From assembly GCA_963819645.1 (NCBI GenBank), contig CAWFWZ010000004.1:372001-436000 (forward strand): a stretch of 64,000 nucleotides of DNA, given 5' to 3'. The position numbers and the translations under genes were made by a program. The notes under the pieces were generated by a model. The model was not told the DNA's origin, made no database searches, and saw only the letters and a list, made by a program, of their open reading frames with translations. This document shows, piece by piece, positions 35,733 to 46,547 of the stretch (position 1 is the stretch's first letter; each line of letters begins with the position of its first letter). This stretch comes from CAVVDY01 sp963819645 (GTDB lineage Bacteria > Acidobacteriota > Terriglobia > Terriglobales > Acidobacteriaceae).

Positions 35733-36161
35733 TGTTCCTCCTGCTCGGCGATGCACTGCCGATCTGTTAGAGCGAAGCTGAAATCCGATGCTCCGTTCCC
35801 CCACCAGAATGGGTTTCGCACATGAACGCAAGCAACGGTTAATGAACTACAGGCCCTTTTTTGTTGCCTGAGGGAAATCGACGGTGGGCAACGGTGTCCA
35901 TCCGATTTCGCGGGAGGCATTTTCGCTGTCGCGATTTACTGCTACCCGAAGGTGGCACACATTTTAGGACGAGCCACGAGGAACAACAAGGATTTAATTA
36001 GGGGAATCCCCGCTTTTTGGACAAGGCGGAACTTGGCGCATGTGGGTTAAGCTATGTGGCCTCTGCAAGGCAGGTGCATTCGCAAAGAATCGACCGCTGA
36101 CCAATCCCATGCCTGGCACATCTGGCGAAAAGCGAAAGGCGAAGAGCGAAGAGCGTGCCTC
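35733..36161. other. Gene-free stretch between PEP-CTERM gene and purD
   Basis: It contains the promoter region of the PEP-CTERM gene and, next to the purD stop, a short purine repeat with period GCGAA(A/G)A (about 36125-36155). No coding or RNA gene was recognised. Confidence 0.4.
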
Positions 36162-37450
36162 TTACTTCTTCTCCCGCAAACGCCGCAGCCCTCGCACCGC
36201 GATGTCCTTGCGATAGTGCATGCCTTCGAAGCGAATCTTCATCACTGCGTCGTAAGCGCGATCGACGGCCTCGGGAAGATCGACGCCGCGCGCGGTCACG
36301 CCCAGCACGCGTCCGCCTGCGGTGTAATACGCGCCCTCACGTCGCGTCGTGCCGGCGTGAAAGACCTTCACTCCGTAGATGCGGTCGGCCTCATCGATGC
36401 CGGTGATCATCTTGCCCGGCCTCGAACGAGCCGGGATATCCGCCCGACGCCATCACCACGCAGACCGCCGGATCGGGCGACCACTTGAAATCGCCATCGC
36501 TGACCCGTCCTTCGACCGAGGCCTGCAGCGCGTCGAGCAGATCGCTGTCCAGGCGCATCATGATGGGCTGCGTCTCGGGATCGCCAAAGCGGCAGTTGAA
36601 CTCCAGCACCATGGGCCCGCGCGCCGTCATCATGATTCCGCAGTACAGCACGCCTTTATATTCGGCGCCCTCGGCCTTCATGCCGGCGATCACCGGTTGC
36701 GCAATGTGCGTCACCAGCCACTTGCGCATCTCTTCGTCGATAATCTGGTCGGTCGAGTAGGCGCCCATGCCGCCGGTGTTCGGTCCCTGATCGTTGTCGA
36801 AGACGCGCTTGTGGTCCTGGCAGGCGACCAGCGGCGCCAGGCGTTCGCCATCGCTCATCACCAGGAACGACAGCTCCTCGCCTTGCAGGCATTCTTCCAA
36901 CACCACGCGCGAGCCGGCCTCGCCCAGCATCTTGCCGCTGAGCATGTCGGTCGGCAACCGTCTCCGCCTCTTCTTTGGTTTGCGCGATGACGACGCCTTT
37001 GCCCGCAGCGAGTCCGTCGGCTTTGACGACGATCGGGGTATGGAACAACGCCAGCGCCTCGCGCAGCTCGTCTTTGCTGGTGCAAATCGCGTAATGCGCC
37101 GTGGGGATGCGGTGCCGCTGCATGAACTCCTTGGCGAAGCTCTTGCTCGATTCCAGTTGCGCCGCGGCCTTGGTCGGCCCGAAGATCGCCCAGCCGCGGC
37201 GCTGGAATTCGTCGACCACGCCCAGCGTCAGCGGCAACTCGGGACCGACCACGGTGAGATCAGGACTGAGATTGGTTGCCAGCTGCACCAGCGAGTCGAG
37301 ACTCTTCAGGTCGGCGGAAACGCATTCGGCATCTTCGGCGATTCCGCCATTACCCGGTGCGCAATAGAGTTTGCTGATGCGCGGCGATTGCCGCAGCTTC
37401 CACACCATCGCGTGCTCGCGACCACCGCTGCCGAGGACGAGAACTTTCAT
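36162..37450 (-). CDS. purD: Phosphoribosylamine-glycine ligase PurD, two frameshifts
   Basis: This is the second step of purine synthesis, an ATP-grasp enzyme. It starts MKVLVLGSGGREHAMVWKL at 37450. Other motifs are DLTVVGPELPLTLG, VVKADGLAAGKGVVIAQT, QDHKRVFDNDQGPNTGGMGA and VLEFNCRFGDPETQ. One extra base is present near 36949 and near 36419; the corrected length is 428 aa, normal for PurD. It is flanked by two PEP-CTERM genes on the same strand, with no other pur gene adjacent. The frameshifts are unlikely to be real in an essential gene. Confidence 0.94.
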
Positions 37451-37570
37451 AAGGGACCCGTGATCCGATGCAAGGAAAGAAAAGAGTAGGGGGGCGCTGC
37501 GGGGCGTGTCAAACGTCGCGGCTCCGTCGGAAAAAGCGAGCCACGGATTCACGCGGATCTCACGGATCAG

Positions 37571-37602
37571 AAAAAATAAAGCCGGAGCGGAAGCTCCGGC
37601 TT
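37571..37602 (-). terminator. Intrinsic terminator of the second PEP-CTERM gene
   Basis: On the minus strand AAGCCGGAGC and GCTCCGGCTT (plus-strand 37593-37602 and 37579-37588) pair across four bases, followed by TATTTTTT. It lies 24 bp after the stop codon. Confidence 0.85.
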
Positions 37603-37625
37603 AGGCTGAGGATCAAGTTGTTCGG

Positions 37626-38277
37626 CTAGAGACCGATTCTGCGACGCAGGGTGCCGGCCACAGCCAGGATGCCGCCGCCCAACATAACCAGCGTGCCGGG
37701 CTCGGGAATGGGGTTGCTATAAAGCGTGAAGGCTTCGCCGCCATCTCCGCAGTCTCCCTGGTTCACTCCACCTACTGCAAAGTTACAGGTGGCAGGACCC
37801 GGAACTACATCCCACCCATCAAACTGGGTGAAGGCGCTATCGTTGGCATTACCCAGGCTGAGCCAGTAGGTCTCGCCTTGCGTCAGCGTGCCGGAAAGGC
37901 CCGTGATGTGAGCAGTATAGACGTCATAGCCGAAGCCGTTGCTAAGGCGCAAAGGTGTAGCCCACCTGGGCGACATTGCCGCTCCCCAGATCGCCGCCGA
38001 ACGCCGACGTGCCGAGCCACCACGAAACCGTGGTCGGAGTCGTCCCGGTGGGGACCCAGATACCGAAGTCGAGGCTGCTGGCAACCCCGCTGGCGGTGGC
38101 GACGAATCCGTCTGAAATCGACTGACTGTACGGACCGGGGTTTGGACCATCAATAAAGAAACCATTGTAGGTTCCGTTTGTCGCGCCATCGTCAAAAATC
38201 ACGTTATCGGCGAAGGTGGGAACGGTAAACACTAGACAAAGGATGGCAAGGAATACGACTGCAAGATGCAGTTTCAA
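37626..38277 (-). CDS. PEP-CTERM-sorted secreted protein, one frameshift
   Basis: A signal peptide (LAVVFLAILCLVFTVPTFA) and a beta-rich domain (SLDFGIWVPTGTTPTTVSW) lead to the sorting signal IPEPGT, a hydrophobic helix and RRRIGL. One extra base near 37947 separates the halves; corrected length is 216 aa. It differs from the neighbour at 35142 except for the signals, so the two are not recent duplicates. The putative product is a surface protein of unknown function. Confidence 0.87.
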
Positions 38278-39045
38278 TTTCTCCTCCTTTAGGGGTCTTT
38301 ATGTATTCAGTTGGTGGAAGACTGCTACTTCAATCACAGCTGTGTGATCAACGCCACTTGGGGGAGGCGACTGCATGGTAGGACAGAGGGAACAACAATG
38401 CGAATAGTATCGCTAAGAATTCTAAAGTCTCTTCCCAAGATGGGAAGGAGCGGAAGAGGGAGGTGAAGCCCGAAGGGCACAATTTGTTCTAGCCGTGGAC
38501 GTAAGCCCGCGGTCGGCGCCGTAAAAAGCTCGCCCGTTCGGCTCTGAGCCCGTCCGCGAAGCGGACAGCATATCTAAGCCCAGCATTTCAATGCTGGGGA
38601 TGCGTGTTGTATTGTTGGATGGCGATACCGGTATTGAACAGGCTGAAGGGCGGGATGATGTGAGACCGGCGCGTGAGCGCCGGGAAATCGTCCGAATGAT
38701 ATTGTGAGCCGCGTCAGCGGCGACATAAAGCGTATCGCCGCTGACGCGGCTATACCATCTTCATGTACTCCTTCCCGCCGCTCACGAGGCGGGCTCACCC
38801 CATCCCGCCCTGCCGGCTATTACATATTCGAGCTTCGCGTCTGACCCTGCTGCGAGAGTCGGGTGGGACGTACGATCCCAAATACGTGTTTGGGTGAGAC
38901 ATATACCGTCCCTGGCGGGACTCGGGGTTGTGGGAACGGTTTCCCAGCATTGAAACTCCTGGGCTCAGATATGCTGTCCCCTGCGGGGACGGGACATAGG
39001 CAGATCAAAAGTCGCGGCTCCCGCGAATCCTCCCAATCTCTTTGC
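38278..39045. other. Gene-free stretch of 770 bp, mostly repeats
   Basis: After about 180 bp of promoter-like sequence it holds CTAGCCGTGGACGTAAGCCC near 38493 (related to the AGCCGTGGGCG family), then the composite element 38563-38980 described separately. No gene was recognised in it. Confidence 0.6.
38563..38980. repeat. MITE-like composite repeat with terminal inverted repeats
   Basis: The left terminus starts GGACAGCATATCTAAGCCCA and ends in TTTCAATGCTGGG (38563-38598). The right terminus (38944-38980) is its near-perfect reverse complement, ending CTCAGATATGCTGTCC. Inside are CCGGCGCGTGAGCGCCGG and a perfect 17-bp stem AGCCGCGTCAGCGGCGA / TCGCCGCTGACGCGGCT (38707-38723, 38735-38751). 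It has no coding capacity. Confidence 0.75.
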
Positions 39046-40832
39046 CTACTTAATATTCAGCGTGATGACCTGCGAGCCCGACACGACGTAGTCGACCGGG
39101 GCTGCGGCTTCATTCACCGCCGACTCGCCGACCACCACCATGTCCTGGGTGCCGCGCATGCCGTCCATCACGTTCATCACCGACAGCGGAAGCGTGGGCA
39201 TCATCTTGTCATCGACCATGGCCTGCGGATTGGCTTCGAGCAGCGAGATGTAGACCTGCGAGTTGGAGTGTTCCTTGGTTCAGCAGCGCGATGGTCGAGC
39301 CCAGGTCGAGGCGGCGGCTCATCTCCTTCGAGACGCGATGCATCTTGTCGAGCGTTTCGCCGTCGCTGATGAGAATGCGCAGCGTACCCTTGGGAGTCGA
39401 CGTGGGAATCTTTATCGGGATCTCGCCGCACCACGCTCTCGCCGCGATAGGGCTTGCAGCAGGGTTTCGATGGTGATCTCGTCGCCGGGACGCGCTTCGG
39501 TCACGTCGGTGCGCGCGGTTTCGAGGCGGGCGGTGCGGCGGTCGGGGACCAGTTCGAAGTTCAGCTCGACGCCTTCAATCTTCGGCGTGTCGTACGGGTT
39601 CTCGAAGATGCGGCTGAAGTGCTCGCCGATGGACATCGCAATGTTGTAGGCCGTGGGCGTGTTGCCGTCGAGCGGCGCGAACATGTTCTGCACCGCCAGC
39701 TTGGGATAGCCCAGCACCGAGATGTCGCCCGCCAGCCGGTAGGTCGTGTCCTCGCCGTACTCGTTCATGCCTTGCAGCGCGTTGAAGACGGTGGCCATCA
39801 TGGCCGCGGGCGTGATCTTCGCGTTGTTCAGCACCTCGTAGTGAAACGTCTTGGGATGGCTGACGCCGCGAATGGTCAGAGTCACCGGAATCATCTCCGG
39901 CGCGCGGTCGAAGCGGCCCATGATGCCGGTGTGGCGGTCTTGCACGAAGGCGCCAATGGTCTCGGTGGTGTTGACGATCTTGAACGAGTTCTGCGGCGAC
40001 GGCAGCGTCGCCAGCACGCGCGCCTTGGTCATCGGCATGTCGATGTTGCCGGACTGCAAGATGGGGTGTCCGCAGGCCAGCAGGTGTGTAGTCATCGATA
40101 TAGGTCACGGTGCAGGTGGCCGGCAATGCTCATATCGCCGCGCACCATCAACGCGCTGACGGCCGAGCCCGGCTCGATCGGCTCGGGCTGCTTTTCGTTC
40201 GTCACCGAGCCGGCGCCCATCACCGGCACGATGCCCGACGGAGGCGAAATCCTTGGCGAAGAACCGCATGGTGTCTTCGCGGAAACCGGAGAAGACCAGC
40301 GGCGTATCGATAGGCTTAAGTAGATTGGCGTAACCGGCAGCCCCAGCGTTGGAATCGTCTGGCGCACCTACGCTGGTGCGAGTCGCTACCTGTTGGGAGC
40401 TTCCGAACTCGCGCGCCAGATCGCCCGGGGCTCTTGTCCAGCTCGTTGATCTCGAGCATGTTCGCCGCAGGTGTGATTCCGGCAATCGGTTCCTTGGAGA
40501 ACTCGCCGATGCGATAGGCGATCGCTCCCACCAGCTTGCCGTCGATGTAGACCGGGCTGCCGCTCATGCCGGCGACTACGCCGGTGTACTCTACCTTCGC
40601 CCCGTGCAGGCGCGCCAGGATGACGTCGGACTTCGGGCCGGCCATGCTGCCCAGCGTGCCCAGGATTTCGACATCCATGGCCTCGGGCTTTGTGCCTTCG
40701 AAGACGGTGTAGGCAACGCCGTGCATGCCCGGCTTGACCTGGCTTTCGGGCATGATTTGGACTTTCCGTTCGACGGCGGAGGCGGCCAGTGCAGCGAGTA
40801 AGCAGCGAAGACAAGACGGTGCGGCGCAACAT
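39046..40832 (-). CDS. S55/SpoIVB-like secreted serine protease, eight frameshifts
   Basis: After a signal peptide (MLRRTVLSSLL then LAALAASA) comes the S55 region PGMHGVAYTVFEGTKPEAMDVEILG and GMSGSPVYIDGKLVGAIAYRIG, where the Ser of GMSGSP is the SpoIVB-type nucleophile. The C-terminal 400 residues are beta-rich (PVTLTIRGVSHPKTFHYEVL, VELNFELVPDRRTARLE) and end with VSGSQVITLNIK. One extra base is present near each of 40801, 40428, 40246, 40122, 40090, 39452, 39428 and 39278; the span minus eight is 593 codons. No sporulation genes are present. A role in envelope protein processing is inferred. It is divergent from the VWA gene. Confidence 0.85.
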
Positions 40833-41054
40833 GATTGACATCCTTCAGACTCACCCGGCTTCTTTCAGTGTGGGCGCCTGTCGGCTTGGCGCCCGACTGC
40901 TACGGCGGGAACTGCTGCACGACCAGGTACACAGGTTTGACGGATGCGAAGCAGTTACGTCAAAAGAAGTGGCACCAAAGGCCGCTTCGCACCGAATCAA
41001 AGTAGCTGAAAGTGCATTTATACTAACAAACAGTCTGGCCTATGAGGCTCACCG

Positions 41055-42294
41055 ATGTCTTCTGAGAAACACCTTAGTATTCAAGCGATTTTCATCCGTA
41101 GTCCAAAACTGTGGGCTCGTGGCTCTGCTCGCGGCTGCCGTCCTGCTCTTTACGCCATGGGCGCTGGCCCAGTCGCAAGACTCCAGCAGTTCGTCTTCGA
41201 CGCAGTCGGCGCAGACTCAGAATGGCCAGAAACAGCCGGACAACATGCCTGCCGAGGCCGGCGGCCCCGGCGGCGATATCGGCCCGATCGCCGTCCCCAA
41301 GAAGAAGGACTCGTCCGAAGACGACACGCCTCCGCCTCCGCGTCCGAAAAAAGTCGACAACATGCCCGAGTACTCGCTGAGCGTCGACGTACCGGTGGTG
41401 ACGGTCGATGCTCGGGTGGTGCAGAAGAATGGGCTTCCGCTCGCTCTGCCGCCCAACATGGCCAAAGAACACTTCCGGATCCTGGAAGATGGTGTGCCCC
41501 AGAAGATTCAGAGCGTAGCTCAAAGCGAGGCCCCGATCACGGCGGTACTGCTGGTCGAGTTCTCCGAAAGCAACTACAACTTCATGTACGACGCACTCAA
41601 CGCCTCGTATGCCTTTGCCTCGGCCCTGAAACCTGAGGACTGGGTCGCAGTGGTTGAGTTCGACATGAAGGAACACATCCTGGTTGACTTCACCCAGGAC
41701 AAGCAGGCCATCTTCGGCGCGCTCAATCGACTGACCATTCCCGGCTTCCGCGAATCGAACCTGTGGGACGCGATGTTCGACACGCTTGACCGGCTTGATC
41801 GCATCCCCGGCCACAAGGAACTGGTCGTCGTGGGCAGCGGCCTCGATACTATGAGCCACATGACCTGCGACAAGATTTTGAAGAAGGTGAAGGCCACGCC
41901 CAACGTGACCATCTATACCATCAGCACGGGGAAGGCAATGCTGACCGTGGCCGATACTGGCCTTAACTCATCGGAATACATGATGAGATTACGTGGTGGC
42001 TGACCAACAGATGAAGGAGTTCGCTACGCTTACCGGCGGACAATGGTATGGACCGACGATTTACCGGGCGAGCTGCCGGGGATCTTCCAGCAGGTTGCGC
42101 AGTCCATTCGCAACCAGTTCACCATCAGCTACAAGCCGACCAATACCAAGCAGGATGGCACCTTCCGCAAGCTGAAGGTCGAGCTGGTCGGCCCGGACGA
42201 CAAGCCGCTGGTCATCAAAGACGAAAAGAACCACGACGTCAAGTACCAGATCATCGCGCGCGACGGCTACACCGCAAAGCACGAAGTCGAATAG
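41055..42294 (+). CDS. Secreted VWFA-domain protein (Acidobacteria type), three frameshifts
   Basis: The ATG at 41055 follows GAGG and joins the signal peptide (NCGLVALLAAAVLLFTPWALA) after one extra base near 41084. A Ser/Gln/Pro-rich linker leads to the VWA-like domain: VTVDARVVQKNG, HFRILEDGVPQKI, TAVLLVEFSESNYNF (the MIDAS-type DxSxS is degenerate) and HKELVVVGSGLDTMSH. The C-terminus is NQFTISYKPTNTKQDGTFRKLKVEL. Another extra base near 41984 and a missing base near 42051 restore the frame; corrected length is 412 aa. This architecture is very common in Acidobacteria; function unknown. Confidence 0.85.
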
Positions 42295-42379
42295 GGAATG
42301 TTGCCGGCCGGTTTGCGTTTTAGTTCTTGACGAACGCGAGAGGCTGTTAAAAGCTGGTGACAGCCGGAGGCTTCTCACG

Positions 42380-43777
42380 ATGCGCGGTCTGCGTTGGTCG
42401 TTGGTTGCCGTACTCTGCCTGTCCACCTTTGCTTCAGCCGACATAAAGATCAAAACCCGTACCACCGTGATGGGGCACTCGACCGAGAGCACGGTCTACA
42501 TCAAGGGTGCCCGTCAGCGCACCGAGATGAGTTTCGGCGGTCACGGCGGTACTGCCAGCATCATGCAGTGCGACCAGAAACGCATGATCACCGTCACCGG
42601 CAATCAATGCATGGTAATGCCCTTCGGTGAAGGAGAGAGCTCCTGCCCGGCAAGACCCAACGTGCGTGACATGATGAGCGGCAAGCAGGGTGAGCCTCAG
42701 CGCGCAGGCGGCGTGCTGACTATCACGCGCACCTCCACCGATACCGGCGAGCGGCAGGAGATGTTCGGTTATAAGGCGCGCCACATCAAGAGCACCATGA
42801 TGATGGCGTCCAGTCCCGATGCCTGCAACCAGTCCAACATGAAGATGGAGATGGATGGCTGGTATGCGGACATACCCGGATTCTCGTGCGGCGACGAATC
42901 CTATCGCTCCATGGCTTGCGGCGGAGGAGAAAAGCCCGGCTGTCGCGACCGCATCGTGATGAAAGGCGGAGGCGGCGCGGCGCTGGGTTATCCGCTGAAG
43001 CAGACCATGAACATGATCACCCAGGAGCGCACCTTCACGGTGACCACCGAGGTGGTGGAGTTGACCAACACCACGCTGGAGCCGGCACTGTTCGATGCTC
43101 CTCCGGGCTGTCAGAACATGGATATGGGCGCCATGACGGGTGGCACGTCACACTCTACGAGCGCGGAAACAACGGCTCCCGTAGCGACTACGACTGCGCC
43201 AACTCATCCTGCAGCGTCGGCGCATACGGCTCAGCCGACTGCTGTATCCGTCGCGCCGAAAGCGGCTGGCGTGGTTCGCATCGGAGTGGTGAAGATTAAC
43301 GACAAGAGCGGACAGTCACTGCCGGCCGACAATCTGCGCCTCAACTTGCTGAGTGAGTTTGGCCGCCAGCAACTGGAGGCCGTGCCGCTGGAGACGGAAT
43401 CTCCTCAGGCCAGCGTGGAGGCCGAAGCCCGAGCCAAGCAATGCGACTATTTCGTGTACACCGTTCCCACTGACGTGAAGGATGCAGGGAGCGGCGGCAT
43501 TGCAGCGGCTTCCCTGCCCAAGGGCGTAACGCTTGATCCGACGAAGTATCAGGCGCTGACGCTGATCACCCTGTACAAAGTGGGCAAGCCCGCGCCTGAA
43601 TTGAAGGACGTGCCGCTCGCGGCTGACGCTAATTCCATGGCAGTGGATGCCGTCACCGACACATTCGTTCAGGAGGCCGACGCCGTAGCCAAGCAAATCG
43701 CCGACGATGCCCACCCCAAACCTGCGGCAAAGACTGCTCCGGCAAAGCACACGACCACGACAAAGAAAACACAGTAG
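42380..43777 (+). CDS. Secreted protein of unknown function, 465 aa
   Basis: A signal peptide (WSLVAVLCLSTFASA) is followed by a Met- and Cys-rich domain (GKARHIK-type segments; YKARHIKSTMMMASSPDACN), a Thr/Ala/Pro-rich linker (about residues 255-300) and a C-terminal domain VVRIGVVKINDKSGQSL to FVQEADAVAKQI that resembles periplasmic solute-binding-like folds only loosely. The tail is Lys/Thr/Ala-rich. The N-terminal half recalls DUF4412-type proteins. It follows the VWA gene by 85 bp on the same strand and may be co-transcribed. Confidence 0.8.
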   Translation: MRGLRWSLVAVLCLSTFASADIKIKTRTTVMGHSTESTVYIKGARQRTEMSFGGHGGTASIMQCDQKRMITVTGNQCMVMPFGEGESSCPARPNVRDMMSGKQGEPQRAGGVLTITRTSTDTGERQEMFGYKARHIKSTMMMASSPDACNQSNMKMEMDGWYADIPGFSCGDESYRSMACGGGEKPGCRDRIVMKGGGGAALGYPLKQTMNMITQERTFTVTTEVVELTNTTLEPALFDAPPGCQNMDMGAMTGGTSHSTSAETTAPVATTTAPTHPAASAHTAQPTAVSVAPKAAGVVRIGVVKINDKSGQSLPADNLRLNLLSEFGRQQLEAVPLETESPQASVEAEARAKQCDYFVYTVPTDVKDAGSGGIAAASLPKGVTLDPTKYQALTLITLYKVGKPAPELKDVPLAADANSMAVDAVTDTFVQEADAVAKQIADDAHPKPAAKTAPAKHTTTTKKTQ

Positions 43778-44028
43778 GCCGTGAAGTTAGTCGGAAGGGA
43801 CAAGCGTAGGAATCTTGGAGAGCTACATCACTCATCGAGAGCGGTGACAGGATTGTGAGTCTAATGGCCTAATTATGCCAGCTATCTAGACTGCGTTACA
43901 TTATTCCGGTGTCGTTCGCCAACAGAACGCTGCTGATCGTCGCAAACCTCTCGACTTCCCTCACCTCGTGTCGTTTTACTCGTGAGACGCGGAATTCGAA
44001 TCTCGATCTTCCTTTGGCGGTATAGAGA

Positions 44029-46275
44029 GTGAACTACTCGGGAGCTCCTGGCGACGTGCTAACCGTGAACAAGGTTTTCAATTCCAAGAGCATTGTCATC
44101 ATCTTTGCGGCAACAGCTTTCCTCGGGTCGTGCCTCCTTTTCCTTTTAGAGCCTATGTTTACGAAGATAATCTTACCCATCTTCGGAGGTTCGGCTGCCG
44201 TCTGGAATACGGCGATGGTATTTTTCCAGTCCGCGCTTTTCCTCGCCTATATCTACAGCCATAAGGTTGGAAACTTGACTGTCCGGCGGTCGGTGATAAC
44301 TCAATCACTCGTCCTTTTCGTCCCATTTCTTGTTTTGCCGATTGCCATCCGAGGCACCACGAATATCAAGACAATCGTGAATCATCCCATCCTGGCGATC
44401 GTCGAGATTGCGACTCTCAGCATCGGCCTGCCATTCTTTATTGTCTCGACGAGTGCACCGTTGTTGCAGCGATGGTTTTCTCAAACGTACCACCGCAATG
44501 CCTCCGATCCGTACTTTTTGTATGCGGCCAGCAACGCAGGTAGCCTTATTGGCCTGGCTATGTACCCTGCGATTCTTGAGCCAGGATTTCGCATCTCTCA
44601 GCAGACTGAGATTTGGTCGGGCGCTTATGCCGTCTTCACCCTATTGACTTTGGGGTGCGGTTTTGCAGCGTACAAGTGGCGCCGGCGAGACACGCTACCC
44701 ACTGAAGGCGATGAGTTAGAGCTATCGCCCCGAATCGGTGAAAAGCTTCTCTGGGCGGCCCTTGCTTTTGTTCCCGCCAGTCTGCTTTACGCAGTCACTG
44801 CGCAGCTCTCCACCGATTTTCCGCCAATCCCACTTCTGTGGGTGATTCCACTAGGTCTGTATCTTCTTAGCTTCATCATGGCATTTTCGAGGCCGTCATG
44901 GTTGACCAGTCGCTGCGGACGCTTGCTACAGGGAACGGTGATAGGTTCGATGCTGATTTTTTTGATGGGCTTCGGAGTTCGTCCAGGCGGATGGGCAGCG
45001 ATGGGGCTGATCAAGCTGTGTTGCTTTGGCATTATCGCGTTAGGCTTTCACACGGAGTTAGCATCGCGTCGTCCCGGATACCGGCACTTGACAGGGTATT
45101 ACCTTTGGATTTCCGGCGCTGGAATACTCGCAGGGCTGTTAAATGCGGTTGTTGCGCCGGTTATCTTCTCGGATTACTGGGAATATCCTTTAACGCTCAT
45201 CGTTGCTGCTGCCTTGTTGCCGACTATCTCAACCGCGCGTCGCCGTCCCGTAAACCTGAAACTGTTAAGCAGCAGCATCGCGGTCGTGTGCATTGCGGGA
45301 ATTGCGATCCGCTTGATGGGCTCCTCTGTCAAACCCGGCACCAAGCTTCTCGTACTCTTACTGGGTGCTCTTCTCTGCCTTAGGGTCCCGGTAAAGTGGG
45401 CAGCTGTGGGGCTTGCAATCGTTTCACTTTGTATCGGCCGCATCGAAACACCGCCTCTGTACCAAGGCCGCAGTTTTTTCGGGACCTACAAAGTCACCAC
45501 GGCAGCCGACGGTAAATGGCACATCCTTAGACACGGAACCACCATTCATGGACTTCAACGAGTTGCAGACTCGCCGATGCAGACGACACCGACGGGATAC
45601 TATGTGCCGGTCAAGGAGGTATTCGGGCGAGTTCTATCGCATAAACCGCTCGCCAGGGTTGGAGTCGTTGGGCTCGGAGCAGGTATTACTGCCTGTTACG
45701 TTTTGCCCGGGCAATCGACCACCTTTTTTGAGATTGATGCTTTGGTCGAAGATATAGCCAACCGGTATTTTACTTTTCTCTCGCAATGCCCTGGCGCTAA
45801 AGATGTGGTCTTGGGTGACGCGCGCCTCACGATGCGAGATGCGGCCCCACATTCATTCGATGTCATCGTGCTGGATGCATTCAGCTCGGATGCGATCCCG
45901 CTTCACCTGCTCACCAAGGAAGCATTCGCGATGTACAGCGAAAAATTGAAACCCGGCGGCATCCTGCTGGCCCATGTCTCGAATAATTATCTGGAGCTCG
46001 CTCCCGTGATCGCTGGTTCCGGCCAACAATCCGGACATTTGACCTTGCAACTCGACGATTCTCAAGTTACGCCGGTCGAATCTTCACATGGCCGTCTACC
46101 CTCGCGATGGGCGGCTATTGTGCCATTCGATCTAGTGCCAGAATTTGAATCGATTGGCTGGAAACCGGTCACAGCTCCTGCTGTGACGTGGACGGATGAT
46201 CACTCCAGCGTCATTGCGGCTTTGCCGTGGACCAAGCTACTTGGGATTAATCTATTCCGATTCAAGGTTGAATAG
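44029..46275 (+). CDS. Fused MFS-like membrane / spermidine synthase-like protein, 748 aa
   Basis: The N-terminal 470 residues contain many hydrophobic helices (IIFAATAFLGSCLLFLLEPM, then IYSHKVGNLTVRRSVITQSL and so on). The C-terminal domain has the SAM-binding VGVVGLGAGITACYV, the acidic strand TFFEIDALVEDIA, and DVIVLDAFSSDAIPLHLLTKEAF of spermidine synthase-like methyltransferase folds. Such fusions are widespread and their reaction is unproven; polyamine synthesis should not be assumed. The GTG start at 44029 is tentative (a later GTG at 44065 is possible). The gene looks less GC-rich than its neighbours and is flanked by 250-270 bp gaps. Confidence 0.85.
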   Translation: MNYSGAPGDVLTVNKVFNSKSIVIIFAATAFLGSCLLFLLEPMFTKIILPIFGGSAAVWNTAMVFFQSALFLAYIYSHKVGNLTVRRSVITQSLVLFVPFLVLPIAIRGTTNIKTIVNHPILAIVEIATLSIGLPFFIVSTSAPLLQRWFSQTYHRNASDPYFLYAASNAGSLIGLAMYPAILEPGFRISQQTEIWSGAYAVFTLLTLGCGFAAYKWRRRDTLPTEGDELELSPRIGEKLLWAALAFVPASLLYAVTAQLSTDFPPIPLLWVIPLGLYLLSFIMAFSRPSWLTSRCGRLLQGTVIGSMLIFLMGFGVRPGGWAAMGLIKLCCFGIIALGFHTELASRRPGYRHLTGYYLWISGAGILAGLLNAVVAPVIFSDYWEYPLTLIVAAALLPTISTARRRPVNLKLLSSSIAVVCIAGIAIRLMGSSVKPGTKLLVLLLGALLCLRVPVKWAAVGLAIVSLCIGRIETPPLYQGRSFFGTYKVTTAADGKWHILRHGTTIHGLQRVADSPMQTTPTGYYVPVKEVFGRVLSHKPLARVGVVGLGAGITACYVLPGQSTTFFEIDALVEDIANRYFTFLSQCPGAKDVVLGDARLTMRDAAPHSFDVIVLDAFSSDAIPLHLLTKEAFAMYSEKLKPGGILLAHVSNNYLELAPVIAGSGQQSGHLTLQLDDSQVTPVESSHGRLPSRWAAIVPFDLVPEFESIGWKPVTAPAVTWTDDHSSVIAALPWTKLLGINLFRFKVE

Positions 46276-46490
46276 TAGAGGAACGAACCCTCGGGCCGAG
46301 ACCCTGGATTCGGTGTGGGTTCGAGCCATCCACCGCCGCTCGCGGATCGTCGTAAGCCGGGTTACTACTGCCTGCATGGATAGTTGTTTTAATATCGCCA
46401 TTACATAAGTGGCTGCGCTCCCCAATCCCACATCTTCCGGTGGTTTCACCTGCATATGGGAACGCATTCAGCTGGTTCTGCGCCCGACAC

Positions 46491-46523
46491 AAAAATCCCC
46501 ACCCAATGCAAGGTTGGATGGGG
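46491..46523 (-). terminator. Intrinsic terminator of the permease gene
   Basis: On the minus strand CCCCATCCAA and TTGGGTGGGG (plus-strand 46514-46523 and 46497-46506) pair across seven bases and are followed by ATTTTT. It lies 25 bp after the stop codon. Confidence 0.85.
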
Positions 46524-46547
46524 ATGATACTCCGAGTCCGCGATCTT

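Noticed and set aside
44029..46275. Calling the fused protein a true spermidine synthase (speE)
   Set aside because: Only the methyltransferase-like fold and part of the signature are visible, and membrane fusions of this kind have no proven polyamine activity, so no gene symbol is given.
46300..46345. tRNA-like fragment (GTGGGTTCGAGCC) after the spermidine synthase-like gene
   Set aside because: The T-loop-like TTCGAGC is present but the flanking bases do not pair as a T-stem, and no acceptor or anticodon arm can be drawn.
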